Shown here: positions 35,786-46,590 of the stretch, piece by piece
Layout of the letters: each line of letters begins with the position of its first letter
Position numbering within the stretch: the first letter of the stretch is position 1
Assembly (NCBI GenBank): GCA_035771175.1
Contig: CM069589.1
Span: forward strand, 27,608,201 to 27,672,200
DNA length: 64,000 nt
Reading direction: 5' to 3'
Source of the DNA: Paratinospora sagittata
Taxonomy: Eukaryota > Streptophyta > Magnoliopsida > Ranunculales > Menispermaceae
The notes under the pieces: generated by a model
The model's input: the letters and a program-made list of their open reading frames with translations, nothing else
The model's database searches: none
What the model was told of the DNA's origin: nothing
Translations under genes and position numbers: made by a program

Positions 35786-37136
35786 TGTCACACCCCGCCC
35801 GGACCCTCCTAAACCGGCGGTACACTCGCGGACGGGGCGCGCATTTGGAATAATAACAATGGTAACAACAGAGTGCGCAGCGGAAAATATAATACACATA
35901 CAGTACAAATCTGATTTCATTTAATTCAGAATATTTTTTTATACATAAAATGGTCAAGGGAACATACTCCCAAAAATCCCAATGAACAATACAGAGGGTA
36001 CAAAAATGTGAGCCCCATAACCTGCACCCATTCCACCCTAATTTTCTATGAAAGATTGGATAATAATGGAGTGAGCTTAACGCGCTCAGTGGGTAAAATA
36101 GTTCGTGAGTATAACAATTAATAAAGCATACTTCAATATCAAATATCTTAAATACACGTGTGAGAATCATAATCAATCAATATGTATGTATGCATGACAC
36201 CGTGTCATATTGGTTTGATGAACGTACATCACCTGAGTTCACGTACAAATGTTCGTCCGGACATTCTCCACTGGCGTAGCCAGGTTCTATTGTACGTCCC
36301 TCCTCAGGAACGATGCTCTGGATTTACGTATTGATGTCCTTCCCCAGGCGTAGTCGGGTTCTCATGTACGTCCTTCTCCAGAGAAATATAACGAATAGCG
36401 AGCAATGCTCCTAACTATTCTATGAGTCATAAACCATATACATCCCTAGGTAGTGATAAGTATGATGCCAATGCATGAACTGGTCTAGTCTGCTGGTCTG
36501 GTCTTTTCTTGACATTTAGACTGACTTTGGCAACGTCTGGTGATCCTTATCAGAGTTGGTATCACGACGTGCAAGGTTAGGACATTCAGTATTACTTGTA
36601 TAAGTTGATAGCTTTCAATAAGACCAACTAGATCAGTCCTCAGTTGAGAGGTGAGACACAAGGTCTGCTTAAATACCAATCGCCTAGAGCAGCCCGCTGC
36701 CTCCCATTTACTATTTAAAGTTACTGAGGACAAGACCAAGTCTAGTTGAGTCAGATTGACCACAAATCCGGCATTATAATAGTATAATACGTGAATTCCA
36801 AGTGTACAGGCATAAGTGCGACAATATAAACATTATATGACATAATGCAGTGTAAATGAATAATAGATATAATAATAACTGAATGTAAACTTTAATAAAA
36901 GTTATAAAACACGCAAACCTATGTTTCGTTCCCCACCTTCAGATAAGAACTACTTTTTCAGATCTAGCGCTTTCCTCCGAACAGAACTTCGTCGCACCGC
37001 ACCGAGAGTCTCAAAAGACTAAAAACTCAAAATGAGTGAAAAGATGAGGAAAAAATTTCGTTTGAGCAGCCCGCCCGGACGTTCGGGCATTTATGCTCAA
37101 ACGAAATTTTTTTTTTGTGAAATACAGGGTATTACA
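35786..37136 (-). mobile_element. Gy2 3' LTR (TATA region deleted)
   Basis: This 1351-bp LTR ends TGTCACACCCCG / GGGTATTACA on the + strand. It holds imperfect repeats with 'GGCGTAGCCAGGTTCT' and 'GTACGTCC' (36235-36390). Compared with the 5' LTR it lacks about 80 bp near 37050, the segment that carries the TATA box in the other copy. Confidence 0.88.
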
Positions 37137-37765
37137 CTCCACCCCCCTTAAAGGGATTTCGCCCTCGAAATCAATTCAAGTAGTTATGATGGTTATCTGC
37201 TTGAGATTCACTGTCGACGTCATCTCTTGCGAGTTCAGGGTAGTGCTTGAATGGTCCCTGAATAGCACTGTGGCCGGTGGAATCGTCATCATCATAAAAC
37301 CATGGAGAGCAAATGGAATCGGACTCGTCCTCTGAAGATTCCAACCTTTTCATAACAGATGGTGGTGGAAGGCGCTGGTTACATCGTTTGAGAGGGGGTA
37401 GGTTGAGCGGTGGGATACTTTTTCGTACAGTTGCTCGAATCCGGCCGCCTGACAGTTTTGGTAGAAGGTCCTGCCAAGATGATGGCACGGGATGGTTACG
37501 AAAAAGCCATGCACGCTATGGTGATAATGATCGTTGTTTGTGTGGTGATGGAGTTGGTGGTGCGAAGTAGTTATGACTTGACTCTAATTCTTGAGAAGTA
37601 GCCACAGGTTGCCAAGGAGGCCACTACGTGTGTACATCACAATATCCATTGATATTATTTTCAGACATCTGCGTAGTTATTCAAGTGAAACAATGTATTA
37701 AGATAAGTGTAAACAAAGTTTCATCATTATATTGATAAGTGAAAATAATACAATGTATCGCATCA
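37137..37765 (-). other. Gy2 polypurine tract and possible small ORF 3' of pol
   Basis: The minus strand has AAGGGGGGTGGAG directly before the LTR start, preceded by TTTCGAGGGCGAAATCC (37150-37170). Between this and the end of pol, one minus frame from ATG at 37668 to about 37174 (about 165 codons) has two stops and contains a Pro/Ser-rich start and an acidic DESDSIC...DDDDS stretch. I do not recognise it. It could be a decayed accessory ORF or chance. Confidence 0.4.
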
Positions 37766-40588
37766 TCAGTTGGTACTAGAAAACAATTCAGGGTATTTTT
37801 GTTTAATTGTTGCTTCTAGTTCCCATGTTGCTTCCTCGCCGTCGTGGTGATCCCAGAGCACCTTCACAAGTGGTATGCTACGTCGCCTTAGTTCTTGAGT
37901 TTTTCTATCCAAAATTTGTATCGCTCTCTCCTGATACTTATTTCCTTCCTCAACTCGAACCTCGACTAAAGGGATGATATGCGAAGGATCAGGACGATAC
38001 TTGCGAAGCATAGATACGTGAAAAACGTCATGAACCTTAGGCATAGATGATGGAAGGGACAGACGATAAGCAAGTTTGCCAATACGTTCAATGATCTGAA
38101 ATGGACCTATATACCGCGGGGAGAGCTTTCATTTGATCCCAAAGCGTTTGACACCTCTTGTGGGATGAACTTTTAGAAAAACAAAGTCCCCCTTATCAAA
38201 CTCTAGAGGTTGCCTCCTCTTGTCAGCATAGTTCTTCTGTCGACTTTGTGCAACACGAAGTCGTTCTTTTACTAGTGTGATCTTCTCAAAAATATCTTGA
38301 ACTAGTTCAGGGCCTAACTGTGGTCGATCTGCCATATCTAACCAGCATACCGGAGATATACAAGGGCGACCATAGAGAGCCTTGTACGGTGCCATGCCGA
38401 TACTAGTTTGGTAGCTGTTGTTGTATGCAAACTCAGCTAAATGTAAGTGCTTTGCCCATCCGTCATTAAAGTCCAAAATGCAACACAGTAACATGTCTTC
38501 TAAGATTTGAATAAGCCACTCTGATTGCCCATCAGTCTGAGGGTGAAATGTTGTGCTCCCAACAGTTTGATGTGAACCGCAGGGTGATGAACTCTTTCGG
38601 ATGAAGCCATTACTCTCTAATTCCTTCAGTTGTTTGTCTAATTCGACCAGCTCGACATTTGACATTCTGTATGGTAGAATTGAGATAGGCCCTGTCCCAG
38701 GTATAGGTTGATCTCAAAATTGAATTCTCTAACTAGAGGTAGACCAGGAAGGTCATTTAGAAAGACTGTTGGGAATTCAGATATGACTGGAACATCATGT
38801 ACTTCGAGAGGGTACAGTGCTGGTGATTCATTTCCATCACCAAGGGATAACACTCGAGGTTGTGACTTGAGAAGTGCAACTGTTGATTTGTGTATCCATT
38901 TCCTTGTTCCCTGAATCTTGACAAACTCTCCTGTAGGCAAGGTTAACTGAACTTGCTTCTTGATACAGTCGATCTTTACATTCAGTGGTGCTAGCCAGTC
39001 CATGCTGAGGATGATGTCGAAGTCTTCAATATCCATCACAAAAAGATCTGCATATATTATTTGTTCTAACATTCGAAGCTAACATCGAGAATACTACAAA
39101 TTCACATCAGTACTAGATCCAAACGGTGATGTGACATGGAGTGTGATGTTTGTGGGTTCAGGATGCAGGCCTAAATGTCTTACTAATGCCTACGATATAA
39201 AGGAATGCGTAGCACCTGAATCAAACAAAACATGCACCATTGTATTGAACAAAGGAAAGGTACCTTTGACTACGTTGTTGTCTGGGAGGGGTTGTTGAGC
39301 GATTGCAAATGCTCTGCCCTGATTCCGTTAACCCTGGTTCTGCTTGGGTTGGGCATTAGCAGCAGGTGGTTGGACTGGAACAACGAGAATAGGTTGCTGA
39401 AGGTGCGGACAGAGATATTTTACATGGCCCTTTTGGCCGCAGTTGAAACACGTCGGCTGGTACTGCAGGTGGTTCTGGTTGCCATGCTGATTGTTCTGTT
39501 GGCCATGCTGATTGTGGTGTCGACCACCACCTCTGCCATTGTCGTTTCTATGGCCACCCCTTCCATAACGACCTCTGCGGCCATGATTACGAAAACCCTG
39601 ATGGTTAGGGTTAGAAGGTTCAGCCGCAGGTGTTGTGGCCTCATTCTTCGAAACAGGGGCGGGGAGGGTTGGGTTTTGATTGTAGTAGGGTTTCTTCTTC
39701 TTACCCTGTTGAGAGCCCTGTTAGGAAAATGTTGCAGACCGTTTTCCCTTATTCATTCTCTGCTCTTGTAAAATCTTATCTTGTTCAAAACTCATGGCCT
39801 TGTTAACAACCTCCTTGTAAATCTTGAGATCCAAGATCGACAAGGCTTGTCGAATATCATGGCAAAGGCCATTATAAAATTTCTCAATCTTATCTTGCTC
39901 CGTTGAGATGGTGGAGAGAGAGTAGACTGATAATTCTTTGAACTTTCCAGCATATTCCCTGACGGTCATGCTGTTCTGGTATAACTTAGTGAATTCCTGG
40001 CGCTTCTTCCTCTTCACGGCGCCAGGAAAATACTCATCAATAAACATTGACTCGAACTGTTGCCAAGTCATATCTGTTGTGTTAACCCTTGGGTCCTCTT
40101 TCACTGTTATCCACCATGTGTTGGCCCCACCAACAAGTTGGTAGGTCGCTAGTGGAATTTTGCGAGTCTCATCGACTCCCATTGCATCAAGAGCCTTCTT
40201 TGACATCCAGCCACTTTTGCACCTTATCAGCATCAATGGTGCCAGCAAAAGTAAGAGGTTGTAGCCTCTTGTACTTGGTAATTTGATCGGTTTGAGATTC
40301 CGATCCAAATCTTACAGGTGCCTGAACAGTGGCAACCTGACTGGCCGCAGTCTCACGAACAGCTGTTTGAACAGTGACTTTCATCGCCTCAATAAATCTG
40401 ACGAAAAAGGTTTTCATGCTCGAAGGCATGGCAAAGGGTGCGGGTGGTGGTGGTATTTCCTGCCCAGATGTAGTGGCAGTATTGGGTATGACTCATGCTG
40501 CCGTCGGAGGCGGCGGTTCCTGAATTTTAGGAGGTGCCTCCACTGCTGGACGGACAGTACGTGGCCTTCCTCTCTTCCTGGTTTGCAT
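37766..40588 (-). pseudogene. Gy2 gag-pol, with large RT/RNase H/integrase deletion
   Basis: From ATG at 40588 the minus strand encodes a Pro-rich Gag N-terminus (with a stop near 40494), the Gag core (40429-39721; MTWQQFESMFIDEYFP, MTVREYAGKF), a Gly/His-rich knuckle region, a protease end (ILSMDWL, 39072-38638) and the linker to RT. At about 38590 the RT N-terminus ([18 protein letters not shown]) is fused directly to the integrase ([10 protein letters not shown]), so nearly all of RT, all of RNase H and the integrase N-terminus are missing. The integrase C-terminal region and a chromodomain-like end (GEEATWELE) follow, with one stop near 38128. A frameshift lies near 38660. Confidence 0.9.
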
Positions 40589-41372
40589 TTTCTCACTGGC
40601 AAGGAGAAAAATAAACCAAGATTTAGGAACTGTAGCCAAGTATAATGTTATAGTATGCTCAGCAACAATTTCGAGAGTACTGCAATATTAAAATCACCTA
40701 TTTTTCTAAGTATAGTGTAAGGTTTTTGTTGAGGAATCAAGGAATCTTATATATCTCGTATGTTTGGCAATGGTGTAAAAACAAGGTTAGAATGTTTATA
40801 TAATAAGTACAAAACTTTGCAAGTATTTCAAATGATTTGGTTATGGTCTTTGTGAACATACATATATATTTCATTGAAAATCCATACGAGTCATAAGAAT
40901 CCTAAGATTTGTCTCGGTAAATATCCTGACCTAATGTTCTATCGCAATCTTATGCATTCAAACTCTTACTCTTAGTCTTTTCGATTATTATCCAAATTCG
41001 TGTGTCCCATACCACATGAATTTGGTAATAAGGGTGTCAGCCAAGTTAAGTTGTATGAACACGGTCTCTAAAAACATTGGCTGAATAGTAGTTCACTAAT
41101 AGTATCTTCCAAGTTTACTCGTCCCATACCGTATAAACTTAGTGATAATGTTAGTAATGCAACTTTTTCCAAATGTTTCTTTTCATACAAGGTCATGGGT
41201 TTTCTTACTTCCACATTTTATTTAGTATCTTCTAATTTTGTTATGTCCCATACCATTCCAATGTTAGTGATACAAAAGAAAGAATGGTTGTAAGTCGGCC
41301 CACCAAAGATAGTCTTAAACAAAACATTTCATTCATATATAAAAGGAAAGTTTACAATGCCAGTAATCAATC
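40589..41372 (-). other. Gy2 leader between upstream ORF and gag, with three hairpins
   Basis: TCCCATAC occurs at 41005, 41122 and 41246 (spacing 117 and 124 bp), each in the context G...C. The hairpin at 40992-41025 has 13 consecutive pairs (one G-T). Those at 41122 and 41246 keep interrupted stems. No gene is seen. The same loop and spacing occur in the Gy1 leader. Confidence 0.65.
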
Positions 41373-42648
41373 TTAATTTCCCTGCCTACTACCGCTCCTT
41401 CTAGATCTCCTGCTAGGTACAGAATGACTACTAACAGAAGGTTGAGAGTTTGCTCGCTCAGCTTCGGAGTTTTGCATACGTGTTAATATATTATTTTGAG
41501 TCTCTCTCATTTCCGCCATATTTGATGCCGTTTCATTTAACCGTTCAAAAAGGTTAGTCGATTGGCCCATTGGTGGTTGATGGCTCGATTGTCCCATAGG
41601 TGGAGGGTAGGCCATAGGCATTAGGGGAAAGTATTGGTTGTACGGGTGACTCATAGGTGTGGGGTAGTTGTTTTGATTGTACGGGGATCCCCACCCCTTG
41701 GGCATTTGACGTAGGATTCTGGTTTGTCTTGTTATTTGGTACTTCCCTGACAGGAATCTTGCGTCGACTTCTTCAAAGACAACATCCATGTTTGTCTCTA
41801 ATTCTTTCGGCATTTCCTAACGTCATGTCGAATACTTCCTCGTCAGTTACCCCTCCCCTCGGGATATATATCTTGAAGATAGAAGATGTTGTAACTGGCT
41901 CAATGATTTGTCTCGAAGTCCCATCAAAAGTGTTGATGTTTGCTTCGTATAGCATCCTCATGATCAAGACTTCGTAACCGAGGAATTCCTTTCTTAAAGG
42001 GTTTTGAATCACCCTCAACATTTGTTGGATGATAATGTGAGGTAGGGAGACCTTAATTTTCTTCTCTATGCAGTATAACATAAGAAGTTGAGCCCTTGAC
42101 ATAGTGCCTCCAGTCCCCCTTTCTGGCAAGATGTTGCCGAATACGATTTTTCCAAGGCCGGCAAGAGATGGCTTAAGATGATTGTTTGGGAGGTTGGTGT
42201 ACGTCGATTGAGTGTATGACTCTTTGGCAAGGGAATTGAACAATTGTTCATTAGACTCTGCGATCTCTGCAACTGCGTGAGGTTCGTGCGGATCAATAAT
42301 TATATCCTCAATCGGAATCTCCATAAGTCGAGCAACAATTTCGACGTTGATAGAAATCTTTGTTCCCCTGACCGTTGTTTCCAAAATAGGGGTGATCTCA
42401 TCTTCCTGAAGCCCTACGCAATCCATGGCTTCGTAGAAGGATCTCACCAAGTTGTAAGAGACGTGACCCTCAACTTTTGTGATGTTCAACCACCCCAGAG
42501 TTGCGAGTTTGTCGTGAAGGATCGGACGAAGGCGGAGATCTCTATTGTCTATGTTCCTCATAGTCATAACCTCCATTTTGGACAATTCCTTGAGTCTAGT
42601 GGGAATTGGTTCCCTGCTAATGGAAGTTACTCCTTCGCTTGAGGCCAT
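41373..42648 (-). pseudogene. Gy2 ORF upstream of gag, plant transposon-protein-like
   Basis: The ORF starts at ATG 42648 (MASSEG), runs to a stop at 41773, and continues after a one-step frame change from about 41813 to 41373; together they make about 425 residues. The first part is helical and resembles the domain seen in the E1/E2 ORF (LSLPHIIIQ-like: IKVSLPHIIIQQM versus KISLPHILIHVIDTM). The second part is Pro/Gln/Met-rich (YNQYFPLMPMAYPPPMGQ) followed by a short coiled coil and a basic Ser/Arg tail (SRRSRRSGSRQ). It lies in sense orientation between the primer site and gag. The function is unknown; it may be an accessory Gag-like protein. The frame change could be decay or programmed. 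Confidence 0.65.
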
Positions 42649-43484
42649 TCTTTTGCTGAAAGGAAAATAAATTTGTGACAGACACAAAATAAATTCTTAA
42701 CATTTTTAAGATTTATTCTTTGTCTTTTAGACAATATTTTTTATTTTTCTCTTGATGTTTATGCCATTATGAAATCAAAATTCTCCATTAGCAATATGAT
42801 GTATATATATCGTATTCATATATGAATGTATAGATATATATATTTAATCATAACTATATATATAGTTTCATAAATCAACTATATATATATTTGAAATTAA
42901 ACTATATAAAAATCATATATAGTTTTCTTAGATATATATTTAATACAAATCTTAACTATATATAATTCATATATATAGAGTTCTAAAGATATATATATCT
43001 AATAACATTTTTCATTCAAATTTTTCATTAATAATATGATATATATATATATACATATACATATTCAATCATAACTATACATATAGTTTTTAATAAATCA
43101 TGACTATATAAAAAAAAATCATATAGTTTTCTAGATATATATTTAATATAAATCTCACTCTATATAATTGACATATATATATAGTTTCAGAGATATATAT
43201 ATCTAATAAAATTTTTCATTCAAAAAAAGAAATTCAATAATATGATATATATATATATATATATATCTCATATATATAAGGTATATAGATACATATAGTT
43301 TTTAATAAATCATGACTATATATATATATAAATCAAACTATATAAAAATCAAATAATTTCTGGACATATATTTAATATAAATCTCAACTATATATAATTG
43401 ACATATATATATATAGTTATAGAGATATATATATCTAATAAAAATTTTCATTCAAATTTTTCATCAATAATATGATATATATAT
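42649..43484. repeat. A+T-rich degenerate tandem repeats in Gy2 leader
   Basis: Units of roughly 200-240 bp share, in order, an AATATGATATATAT start, 'AACTATACATATAGTTTT', 'AAATCAAACTATATAAAAATC', 'AGATATATATTTAATATAAA' and 'TTTTTCATTCAAA'. Starts lie near 42793, 43035, 43237 and 43468; the last unit continues after the LINE insertion (44712-44893). Many short ATATAT palindromes would allow cruciforms. Confidence 0.75.
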
Positions 43485-43500
43485 ATCTCATATATACTAT

Positions 43501-44695
43501 TTTTTTGGAAAGAAAAAGAGGGGAATACCCAGCAAGAACAACTAGCACACTACATCTCGAACTCTCCTAGGCCAAGTAACCCCAGTTGCATCTTCTCTCA
43601 AAATATTGAATAACCCACGGGGAGGGGAAGACAGGATGCACACTCCCCGATTGAACTTCAAAGCCTCAGTAGCCAAATAGTCTGCTGCTTTATTGCCTTC
43701 TCTGTAAATGTGCTCAACTTGAACTATCCAATCTCTCTGAAGGAGTCTTCTACACTCATTTACCAAGTTGGAAAGGCTAAGCTGTGGCATACTGTTGCCT
43801 TTTAACCAACCAGCCACCATAGCCGAATCTGTTTCGAAAACTATAGAACGATGGACCTCCTCCCAAGCAAGACGTAAGCCATGAACAGCGGCCCATAATT
43901 CAGCTTCAGTTGCAGTACAAGAACCAATATTAGCCACAAACCCCCTCAACCACATACCACTATAGTCACGGAGAAGACCGCCACCCCCTGCTCGCGATGA
44001 AGCATTCTTAAGACATCCATCAGTATTAAGCTTAGTCCAACCATGGTTGGGAGCACACCAGCCTACCATCTTCACCCTCTCTATCAGTCCATCATCATGG
44101 ACCGCCACTTTGGCTCGAAAAGCATGAATGATTTCAGCCACTTTCCCTTTAAGCCAAGCCATGCTATACTCGAAGTGAAAACGAAGATTGCGAAATACTA
44201 AGTCATTCCTCCATTTCCAAAGAGCCCACACGGCAACTGTAAAGTAGGAAGCCCAGTCATAGTCAACATTACAATCATTAACGCCAGCAAGATTATGAGC
44301 AAGCCAGCTTTGGAAATCCAAATTGCTCTGAAGATGATACTCAACTGGCTGCAATAGACGCTTCCATAATTGCACGGCTCTAGAGCAATTTCGAAAAATA
44401 TGATCAACATCCTCGATGCATCCCACACATTCAATACAGTCAGATGCCATGGTGAAACCCCTTTTCATCCGCTCAGCATTGCACATGATCTTTCGATGCG
44501 CAACCATCCACAAAAAAGTCTTGCATCTTTGAGGAGCTTTAAGCTTCCAAATCATCCTCCAAAGGGAATTAGGATATCCCATAAGAGTGCCAGTAGAAAT
44601 ATTATAAGCAGAGGTCACCGTTAATATGCCACTCTTAGAAGCTCCCCAACATATGCCATCTGCAACCTCCTCCTCATCCCATAAGAGCACAGCAG
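43501..44695 (-). mobile_element. 5'-truncated LINE (3' tail) with 16-bp TSD
   Basis: The insertion is bounded by a perfect 16-bp direct repeat (ATCTCATATATACTAT, 43485-43500 and 44696-44711) and has a short T run on the + strand at 43501-43507, the remnant poly(A). Both are expected for target-primed reverse transcription in minus orientation. It carries only the last about 1.2 kb of an L1-type element. It interrupts the A/T-rich repeats in the Gy2 leader, so it is younger than Gy2. Confidence 0.92.
43542..44695 (-). pseudogene. LINE ORF2 C-terminus: zf-RVT and RNase H
   Basis: The frame is open from the truncation point to the stop at 43542; it has no start codon of its own. It begins in the zinc-binding RT-associated domain (WKLKAPQRCKTFLWMVAH, then C-x2-C and HIFRNC) and continues with a linker and an RNase H domain with acidic residues in LNTDGCL, ATEAELWAA and FETDSAM and the final KAADYLA. 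The long uninterrupted frame suggests a recent insertion. It cannot mobilise itself because the endonuclease and RT are missing. Confidence 0.92.
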
Positions 44696-44711
44696 ATCTC
44701 ATATATACTAT

Positions 44712-44940
44712 GGTATATAGATATATATATTTACTCATAACTATACATATAGTTTTAAATAAATCATGACTATATGTATATTTAAATCAAACTATATAAA
44801 AAAAATCATATAGTTTTCTAGATATATATTTAATATAAATCTTAACTATATATAATTCATATATATATAGTTCTAAAGATATATATCTAATAACATTTTC
44901 TTCCCCTAATTTGGTGGACTTGGGCGGGCTGTGGACCGTA
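44712..44940. repeat. A+T-rich repeat remainder and Gy2 leader next to primer site
   Basis: This is the rest of the last A/T-rich unit after the LINE, followed by about 45 bp of unique leader up to the primer site. Confidence 0.6.
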
Positions 44941-44953
44941 CGCTCTGATACCA
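44941..44953 (-). other. Gy2 primer-binding site (initiator tRNA-Met type)
   Basis: TGGTATCAGAGCG on the minus strand lies five bases from the 5' LTR end (44959). Confidence 0.85.
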
Positions 44954-44958
44954 TTAAA

Positions 44959-46388
44959 TGTTACACCCCGCCCGGACGCGCCTAAACCGGCGGTACACTC
45001 GCGGACGGGACGCGCATTTGGAATAATAACAATGGTATCAACAGAGTGCGCAACAAAAAATATAATACACATACAGTACAAATCTGATTTCATTTAATTC
45101 AGAATATTTTTTTTTGGACATAAAATGGTCAAGGGAACATACTCCCCAAAATCCCCAATGAACAATATAGAGGGTACAAAAATGTGGGCCCCATAACCTG
45201 CACCCAGTCCACCCTAATTTCCTGTTAAAGATTGGTTAATAATGGAATGAGTTTAACACGCTCAGTGGGTAAAATAGTTCGTAAGTATAACAATTAATAA
45301 AGCATACTTCAATATCAAATATCTTAAATACACACGTGAGCATCATAATCAATCAATATGTATGTATGCATGACACCGTCTCATATTGGTTTGATGAACG
45401 TACATCGTATGAGTTCACGTACAAATGTCCGTCCGGACATTCTCCCCTAGCATAGCCAGGTTCTATTGTACGTCCCTCCTCAAGAACGATGCTCTGGATT
45501 CACGTACCGATGTCCCTCCCCAGGCGTAGCCGGGTTCTCATGTACATCCCTCTCCAGAGAAATATAATGAATGGCGAGCAATGTTCCTAACTATTCTATG
45601 AGTCATAAACCATATACGTCCCTAGGTGGTGATATGTATGATGCCAATGCATGAACTGGTCTGGTCTTTTCTTGACATTTAGACTGACTTTGGTAACGTC
45701 TGGTGATCCTTATCAGAGTTGGTATCACGACGTGCAAGGTTAGGACATTCAATATTACTTGTATAAGCTAATAGCTTTCAATAAGTCTAACTAGATCAGT
45801 CCCCAGTTGAGAGGTGAGATGCAATGTCTGCTTAAATACCAATCGCCTAGAGCAGCTCGCTGCCTCCCGTTCACTATTTTAAGTTACTGAGGACAAGACC
45901 GAGTCTAATTGAGTCAGATTGACCACAAATCCGGCAATATAACAATATAATACGTGAATTCCAAGTGTACAGGCATAAGTGCGATAGTATAAACATTATA
46001 TGACATAATGCAGTGTAAATGAACAGTAGATATAATAATAACTGAATGTAAACTTTAATAAAAGTTATAAAACACGCAAACTTATGTTTCGTTCCCCACC
46101 TTCAGATAAGAACCTCTTCTTTTTCAGATCTGACACTTTTCTACGGACAGAACTTCGTCGCCACCGCACTGAGAGTCTCGAACAGAGAGTCTCAAAAGAC
46201 TAAAAACTTAAAATGAGTGAAAAGAGGAGGAAAAATCACAATTTGGAGTGAATTTGGTGTGAAAAATGAAGATGAGATGGTTGATTTATATAGAGGTTTT
46301 GGCGCCTGGACGTCTGGGCAGGCTGTCCGAACTTCTGGGCATTTCTGCCCAAACAATTTTTTTTTTTTGTGAAATACTGGGTATTACA
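44959..46388 (-). mobile_element. Gy2 5' LTR (TATA retained)
   Basis: This 1430-bp LTR begins TGTTACACCCCG and ends GGGTATTACA on the + strand. A minus-strand TATA box (CTATATAAAT, about 46293-46284) lies in the segment that is absent from the 3' LTR. The rest is collinear with 35786-37136 with scattered substitutions. Confidence 0.88.
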
Positions 46389-46393
46389 CAAAG

Positions 46394-46590
46394 GTGGAGC
46401 GTGCTCCTTTAGTCCTGAAAACATTCAGGAAGAGTGGGAGAGCATTTCTACAGGAAGAGAGACGTGCTCCATCAGTGGAACGCGTTTCTACAGGAAAAGA
46501 AACGCGTTCCATGGACTGTGGAGCACACTCCGTCGTTTCCCTAGTGGGAACGCACTCCACCAAATTGGAGCTCGTTCCCCACTCTTGGGG
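46394..46590. repeat. G+C hairpin half-site cluster in solo LTR
   Basis: This contains GGAGCGTGCTCC (46397-46408) and a perfect 13-bp hairpin, GGAACGCGTTTCT (46477-46489) with AGAAACGCGTTCC (46498-46510), plus related half-sites to 46590. It lies upstream of the LTR's TATA box in minus sense, once Gy2 is removed. Confidence 0.75.

Larger units (their letters stand above)
35786..46388 (-). mobile_element. Ty3/gypsy chromovirus Gy2 (TSD caaaa/caaag)
   Basis: Gy2 is a minus-strand element with two LTRs (35786-37136 and 44959-46388), an initiator-tRNA-Met type primer site (44941-44953), an upstream ORF (41373-42648), a hairpin leader (40589-41372), a broken gag-pol (37766-40588) and a polypurine tract (37137-37160). 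Flanks are caaaa (35781-35785) and caaag (46389-46393), one mismatch. A LINE fragment lies in its A/T-rich leader (43501-44695). It is internally deleted and not autonomous. Confidence 0.9.
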
